NCBI RefSeq assembly: GCF_007896845.1
Contig: NZ_VOHS01000014.1
Location: forward strand, 92,644 to 156,643
Reading direction: 5' to 3'
Source of the DNA: Chitinophaga pinensis
GTDB lineage: Bacteria > Bacteroidota > Bacteroidia > Chitinophagales > Chitinophagaceae
Length of the DNA stretch: 64,000 nucleotides
Under the pieces are notes generated by a model that did not search any database, was not told the origin of the DNA, and saw nothing but the letters and a program-made list of their open reading frames with translations. The stretch's first letter is position 1; every line of letters starts with the position of its first letter. The translations under genes and the position numbers were made by a program. Of this stretch, positions 60,466 to 64,000 are shown piece after piece.

Positions 60466-61722
60466 ATGGAAAGGATACAGGAGAAACTTGCGATACTGGC
60501 GGATGCGGCGAAATATGATGCGTCCTGTGCCTCAAGCGGCAGTAACCGGAAAAACGAAACCAAAGGGTTGGGCAACGCTCATCCGGGTATGGGAATTTGT
60601 CATTCTTATACGGCAGATGGTCGTTGTGTATCGTTACTGAAGATATTGCTGACAAATGTATGCATTTATGATTGTGCGTACTGCGTGTCCCGTAAAAGTA
60701 ATGATATTAAACGGGCGGCATTTACGGTACAGGAGGTGGTAGACCTCACCATTAACTTTTACCGCCGGAATTATATAGAAGGGCTTTTTCTGAGCTCCGG
60801 TATTTTCAAAGATCCGGACTATACAATGGAAAGGCTGGTAAGGGTCGCTAAAAAGCTACGAACGGAGCATAATTTCAACGGGTATATCCATTTAAAGGCG
60901 ATTCCCGGAGCGAGTGATGAGTTAATGCGGGAGGCGGGTTTGTATGCGGATCGCTTAAGTGTGAATCTGGAGCTGCCGACGGAAGCAGGATTAAAACTAT
61001 TGGCGCCGGAGAAAAACCGGCCGGCAATGATTCAACCGATCCGGTTTCTGCAGAACGAGATTATCCGGTTGGAGGATGAGCGGAAGGTGCTCAAGAAGGT
61101 ACCGACTTTTGTGCCGGCAGGCCAAAGTACACAGGTGATAGTTGGCGCAGCGGGAGAATCGGATATGGAGATCATGCATCTGGCATCCCGGTTTTACCAG
61201 CAGTTCCAGTTGAAACGGGTGTACTATTCGGGATATGTGCCTATCAGCAATGATAACAGGTTGCCAGCTTTACATAGTCAGGTGCCATTGATGCGGGAGA
61301 ACCGTTTATATCAGGCGGACTGGCTGTTGCGCTTTTATGGTTTTGAGCCCCATGAATTATTGAATGAGCGGCATCCGAATCTCGACACAGATATTGACCC
61401 CAAGCTATCCTGGGCGTTGCGGAATCTGGACAGCTTTCCGGTAGATATCAACAAGGCAGATAAAATGCTGATAGCCAGAGTGCCGGGGATTGGTATTGAA
61501 AGTCTGCGTAAAATCTGTGCCGCGCGTATGCATGGCACACTTGGCTGGGATCAGTTGAAACAGATGGGTGTACAGATTGGCAAAGCGAGATACTTTATTA
61601 CCTGTAAAGCTGGTCCGCTCGAAAGACGGGATCTGACTCCGGAACAGATCCGGCAACAACTGTTGGCACAATCTCACAGTAAATGGGCGAAGGCGCATAG
61701 TCCGCAGTTGCAGTTGTTTTAA
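60466..61722 (+). CDS. putative DNA modification/repair radical SAM protein
   Basis: 418 residues. Radical SAM cluster motif C-x3-C-x2-C in TNVCIYDCAYCVSRKSND (~residues 63-70), GLFLSSGIF, a barrel to ~300 and a C-terminal helix-hairpin-helix (INKADKMLIARVPGIGIESLRKI) that suggests DNA binding. This matches the family paired with TIGR03915/DUF4130 proteins; the proposed role is repair or modification of DNA with a 5'-deoxyadenosyl radical, not proven. The partner gene follows at 61969. The last ~65 nt including the stop codon are repeated twice more downstream. Confidence 0.93.
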   Translation: MERIQEKLAILADAAKYDASCASSGSNRKNETKGLGNAHPGMGICHSYTADGRCVSLLKILLTNVCIYDCAYCVSRKSNDIKRAAFTVQEVVDLTINFYRRNYIEGLFLSSGIFKDPDYTMERLVRVAKKLRTEHNFNGYIHLKAIPGASDELMREAGLYADRLSVNLELPTEAGLKLLAPEKNRPAMIQPIRFLQNEIIRLEDERKVLKKVPTFVPAGQSTQVIVGAAGESDMEIMHLASRFYQQFQLKRVYYSGYVPISNDNRLPALHSQVPLMRENRLYQADWLLRFYGFEPHELLNERHPNLDTDIDPKLSWALRNLDSFPVDINKADKMLIARVPGIGIESLRKICAARMHGTLGWDQLKQMGVQIGKARYFITCKAGPLERRDLTPEQIRQQLLAQSHSKWAKAHSPQLQLF

Positions 61723-61856
61723 TTGAACAGAGAAGGATCTTACAGTGAATGAGCGAAGCGCACAGTCCGCAGTTGTTTGATTGAACAAAGAAGGATCTTA
61801 CAGTGAATGGGCGAAGTGCATAGTTCGCAGTTGCAATTGTTTTGATTGAATAAAGA
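61671..61856 (+). repeat. triplicated 3' end of the radical SAM gene
   Basis: Units start at 61671, 61737 and 61795 (ATCTYACAGTRAATGRGCGAAG, then CGCATAGTCCGCAGTTGCAG and TTGTTTTAATTGAA). The first is coding (SHSKWAKAHSPQLQLF-stop); the second is shortened to 58 nt and the third is again ~61 nt. Confidence 0.85.
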
Positions 61857-61900
61857 ACGAGAATCAATATACAGAGTCTATGCTATGAATTCCTCAATAC

Positions 61901-61952
61901 CTGCCGTCCGGCGGACTATCACAGGCTGTGGTTGATAGTCTGCCGACGGTAG
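61901..61952. repeat. imperfect hairpin between the repair genes
   Basis: CTGCCGTCCGGCGGACTATCA (61901-61921) pairs with TGATAGTCTGCCGACGGTAG (61933-61952) apart from two or three positions; 11-nt loop and no T-run. It may attenuate or process the transcript between the two genes. Confidence 0.55.
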
Positions 61953-61968
61953 ACTAAATGTTACTAAA

Positions 61969-62738
61969 ATGACTACGTGGTTGTATGATGGAAGTTTTGA
62001 TGGCTTCCTTTCTGCCGTATTTGATCTGTACTGGCAGAAGAAGACGGATGTTACTATCCGGAAGGAACAGGATCATGTCCAGGGTTTGTTTGAGAATGTC
62101 ATATTTATGCCGACGATCACGGCTAACGCCGACAGGGTATGGGCTGGTTTAAGTAAAAGTTATCTGAAGAACATCTGCAGCAGTTGTTTTGCTGTTATCT
62201 TTCAGAACTGGCTGGAGAAGAGGATCATATGGTGGGATTCATACGACATGTGTTCTCCAGCGAAAAGGATATTACCGGTGATTTTGGAAACAAATATATA
62301 CTGCATGTTGCACAGACGGCACGTAAGGTATTGCGTGAAAAACATCGGATGGAAGCGTTTGTGCGTTTCCAACTGACAAAGGATAATATCTATTATTCCT
62401 TAGTAGCTCCGGATTATAATGTCTTACCCATTATTGCCAAACATTTTAAAGAGCGGTATGCTGATCAGTATTGGATCATTTATGATGAACGCAGGCGGTT
62501 TGGTATCTATTATAATCTTGAAAAAGTAGAGACAATACGTTTGCAGTTTAATACGGAATATGATCCGCATTATCATACGACGGGGAATGTGTGGGCGCCG
62601 GAGGAAGAGTTGTATCAAAAATTGTGGAATACGTATTTTAAAGAAGCGAATATTGTAGGCAGGAAAAACCCGCGGTTACAGCTGCAACATATGCCGCGCA
62701 GGTATTGGAAGTATCTGACGGAGATGCGGTTAGATTGA
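61969..62738 (+). pseudogene. TIGR03915/DUF4130-family putative DNA repair protein, frameshifted
   Basis: Starts MTTWLYDGSFDGFLSAVFDLYW, the family's hallmark N-terminus. After ~60 residues the frame derails (SKSYLKNICSS); in the -1 frame it continues KLSEEHLQQLFCCYLSELAG, then GFIRHVF, LTKDNIYYSLVAPDYNVLP, HFKERYADQYWIIYDERRRFG to PRRYWKYLTEM, ending at 62738. One A missing from the A-run near 62156-62159 explains this. Intact length would be ~256 residues, as in the family. It is the usual partner of the radical SAM protein upstream; part of the family is related to uracil-DNA glycosylase-like folds in annotations I recall. Confidence 0.87.
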
Positions 62739-62852
62739 GTGGTTTAAGGTGAGTTGGAGATAGAGAACTATCTTAAAGGAATTTGTAATGTTTGTTTCAA
62801 TAGTGCTTACAGACAGCTCGTCTGACCAGCTATTATAGCTTGTGAAATACAA

Positions 62853-62950
62853 ATGGGCAAGGCAGTTTTAATATCTCTGTAAAGGCATGTAGACAGTCCA
62901 TACAGTGAAGGACTTCAAAATGCCGGGATACTAAAAGCCGGCTTGCCCAT
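62853..62950. repeat. 98-nt nested stem-loop between convergent genes
   Basis: Outer stem ATGGGCAAG (62853-62861) with CTTGCCCAT (62942-62950), continued by GCAGTTTT against AAAAGCCGG, and an inner GGCAT / ATGCC. It is larger and more complex than the simple terminators elsewhere; it could be a terminator for both flanking genes or a small structured element. Confidence 0.5.
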
Positions 62951-62986
62951 GATGTATTCGTTACGTTGCTCAGTAAGGTTAAGTAA

Positions 62987-63250
62987 TTAATAGCAGGAGT
63001 AAACTTCATGATATGCTCCGCAAGTTCCGCTGATGGCTGTTGCGTAAATCGTCATTAGTGGTGATTCGCCCGGTCTGACAGGAGAAAGCGCAAGATTGGG
63101 GGCGGCTACGGTACAAAGATTCTCTGATTCTATGGCACGCAGGTAAATGTTACAGCGTTCAGGATCACCGGAGGACTTAAAAGCTGCGTATACTGCAGCA
63201 GATAGTGCAATGGCGCATATGCAGATCATTATCATTTTTGCTTTTAACAT
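62987..63250 (-). CDS. small exported Cys-containing protein
   Basis: 87 codons from ATG 63248-63250. Signal peptide or anchor (MLKAKMIMICICAIALSAAVYAA), then a mature ~64-residue part with four Cys (RCNIY, LCTVA, TCGAY, YSCY at the end) and PVRPGESPLMTIYATAISG. It has a paralogue immediately upstream at 63287-63544. Such small Cys-bearing exported proteins are common and uncharacterised in this group. Function unknown. Confidence 0.7.
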   Translation of the reverse strand: MLKAKMIMICICAIALSAAVYAAFKSSGDPERCNIYLRAIESENLCTVAAPNLALSPVRPGESPLMTIYATAISGTCGAYHEVYSCY

Positions 63251-63286
63251 CAGGAAGTATTTAGTAGTTAACAATAGGATCGCAGA

Positions 63287-63544
63287 TCAACTGCAGGCAT
63301 AATAGGTAACAATATTAGGGCACGGACCCGGAACGATCGTTGCATAAGTTGTTCCCCATGCCGGCTGACCCGGATATCTGGTAATAGTTGTCGCCGCGTG
63401 CAATGTGACCGTACATATGGTTGTATTGGGGCCTTCTGTACATAGTACAGATGTCCTGATTGGCCGTATTGGTTACTGCCGCCAGCACACGCCTGCGACA
63501 GCTAAAAACGCTACAATAGAAAGAATAATCCGTCCTTTTCTCAT
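63287..63544 (-). pseudogene. paralogous small exported protein, frame disrupted
   Basis: Begins MRKGRIILSIVAFLAVAG, a signal peptide, then meets a stop (VCWRQ-stop). The C-terminal part in the same frame, NTTICTVTLHAATTITRYPG followed by QPAWGTTYATIVPGPCPNIV and ending YYACS, aligns with the neighbour's LCTVAAPNLALSPVRPGESP and later residues. The middle (LAAVTNTANQDICTMYRR) reads correctly only in another frame, so two compensating indels are needed: probably one G lost near GCAGGCG and 1-2 nt near AGAAGGCCCC. Size would be ~86 residues, as in the neighbour. Confidence 0.6.
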
Positions 63545-63708
63545 ACAATAGTATTACAGGTGAACAATACCTGAAATTATACAGAGGGCTGTTACGGAGC
63601 TGCGTTGTTGTGTGAAGACTATTCCTCAGGAACTGGACAGTATTAGTTCTCCTTGGCTTATTGGTCAAATTTGCGATGAATTCTGTCATGCTTTTGCCGC
63701 TTTTCTGG

Positions 63709-64000
63709 TCAATCTTCAATATCTCCAGTTTTCAGTACTCTGTCCTTCTGCAGAATGAAATTGCGTTCGGTAGCGGCGAACTGTAACATAATAGCTGCTG
63801 CCGTTTCCTGATCATCTACCTGAATCGCAAGTTTTAATGCGGAGAGTTTGAAATTCAGGTTGGTGATTTCGTTCTGGAAATATTTGATTTCACCAAGGTT
63901 GTTTTAATACAGTTTCAGGAAGAAGAAGGCAAAGACTTCTATGATGATAACAGTGGCCACTCTGGGAAGGAAGTATTGCAGGAGGTCGATGGTGGTTGTC
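63709..64000 (-). pseudogene. membrane-anchored hypothetical protein, partial, in-frame stop
   Basis: Runs off the right edge of the window. Reading leftward: a hydrophobic helix LLQYFLPRVATVIIIEVFAF followed by FFLKLY, then a TAA at 63904-63906, then NNLGEIKYFQNEITNLNFKL and a soluble helical tail ending LKTGDIED at 63709. The parts on each side of the stop look like one protein (TM helix followed by a coiled segment), so the TAA is likely a nonsense change (for example AAA to TAA) or an error. Family not recognised. Confidence 0.5.

Overview
The window looks like chromosomal DNA of a Bacteroidota bacterium, most likely Chitinophagaceae and probably Chitinophaga or a close relative (inferred from protein style; no rRNA is present). 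The signs are TAnnTTTG-type -7 promoter elements, almost no Shine-Dalgarno sequences, a CHASE-less hybrid kinase and LytTR regulators, a dipeptidyl peptidase IV, a PSMA-type M28 peptidase, the futalosine menaquinone enzyme MqnA, a tail of a TonB-dependent receptor, and long hairpin terminators between convergent genes.

Layout. 1-7.5 kb: end of an SMR transporter, guanine deaminase, a hybrid histidine kinase flanked by two tiny Ala/Lys/His-rich exported proteins, an M28 peptidase and a LytTR response regulator. 7.5-14 kb: an efflux operon (small leader protein, TolC-like protein, RND pump, membrane fusion lipoprotein). 14-19 kb: calcineurin-like phosphoesterase, PAP2 phosphatase, a CLC transporter preceded by what I read as a fluoride riboswitch, and a quinone oxidoreductase. 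19-29 kb: aldo/keto reductase, a trehalose synthase/phosphatase fusion broken by a frameshift, a GH15 hydrolase, an AsmA-like protein, a lipoprotein and a YihY/BrkB protein. 29-42 kb: DPP4, acyl-CoA-binding protein/rocD/VIT operon, lepA, manA, yraN, purB, mqnA (frameshifted). 42-51 kb: M1 peptidase, peptide-binding lipoprotein, AraC regulator (frameshifted) with a short-chain dehydrogenase, di-haem peroxidase and a molybdopterin-domain protein. 51-59 kb: desaturase, then a four-gene operon closely resembling the mycobacterial decaprenylphosphoryl-arabinose pathway (UbiA-type phosphoribosyltransferase, DprE1, DprE2, HAD phosphatase) divergent from a polytopic GT-C-like protein, then an EamA exporter. 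59-64 kb: a broken possible injection-system cargo gene, an 88-bp tandem array, a radical SAM/DUF4130 DNA-repair pair and tandem small exported proteins.

Most notable. (1) A fluoride riboswitch (16320-16392) whose 3' strand can alternatively form a 13-bp helix with the ribosome landing region of a CLC-F type gene. (2) Three ~150-nt stem-loop elements (18.8, 39.3, 48.5 kb) with covarying stems and four G-tracts in each loop, each downstream of a plus-strand gene whose end has extreme G-over-C skew. (3) A polyprenyl-phosphate-arabinose pathway in a Bacteroidota genome, with Ala at the DprE1 position that is the benzothiazinone-target Cys in Mycobacterium. (4) At least five genes, probably seven, broken by 1-2 nt losses in short runs, which points to sequencing/assembly deletions or a mutator history.
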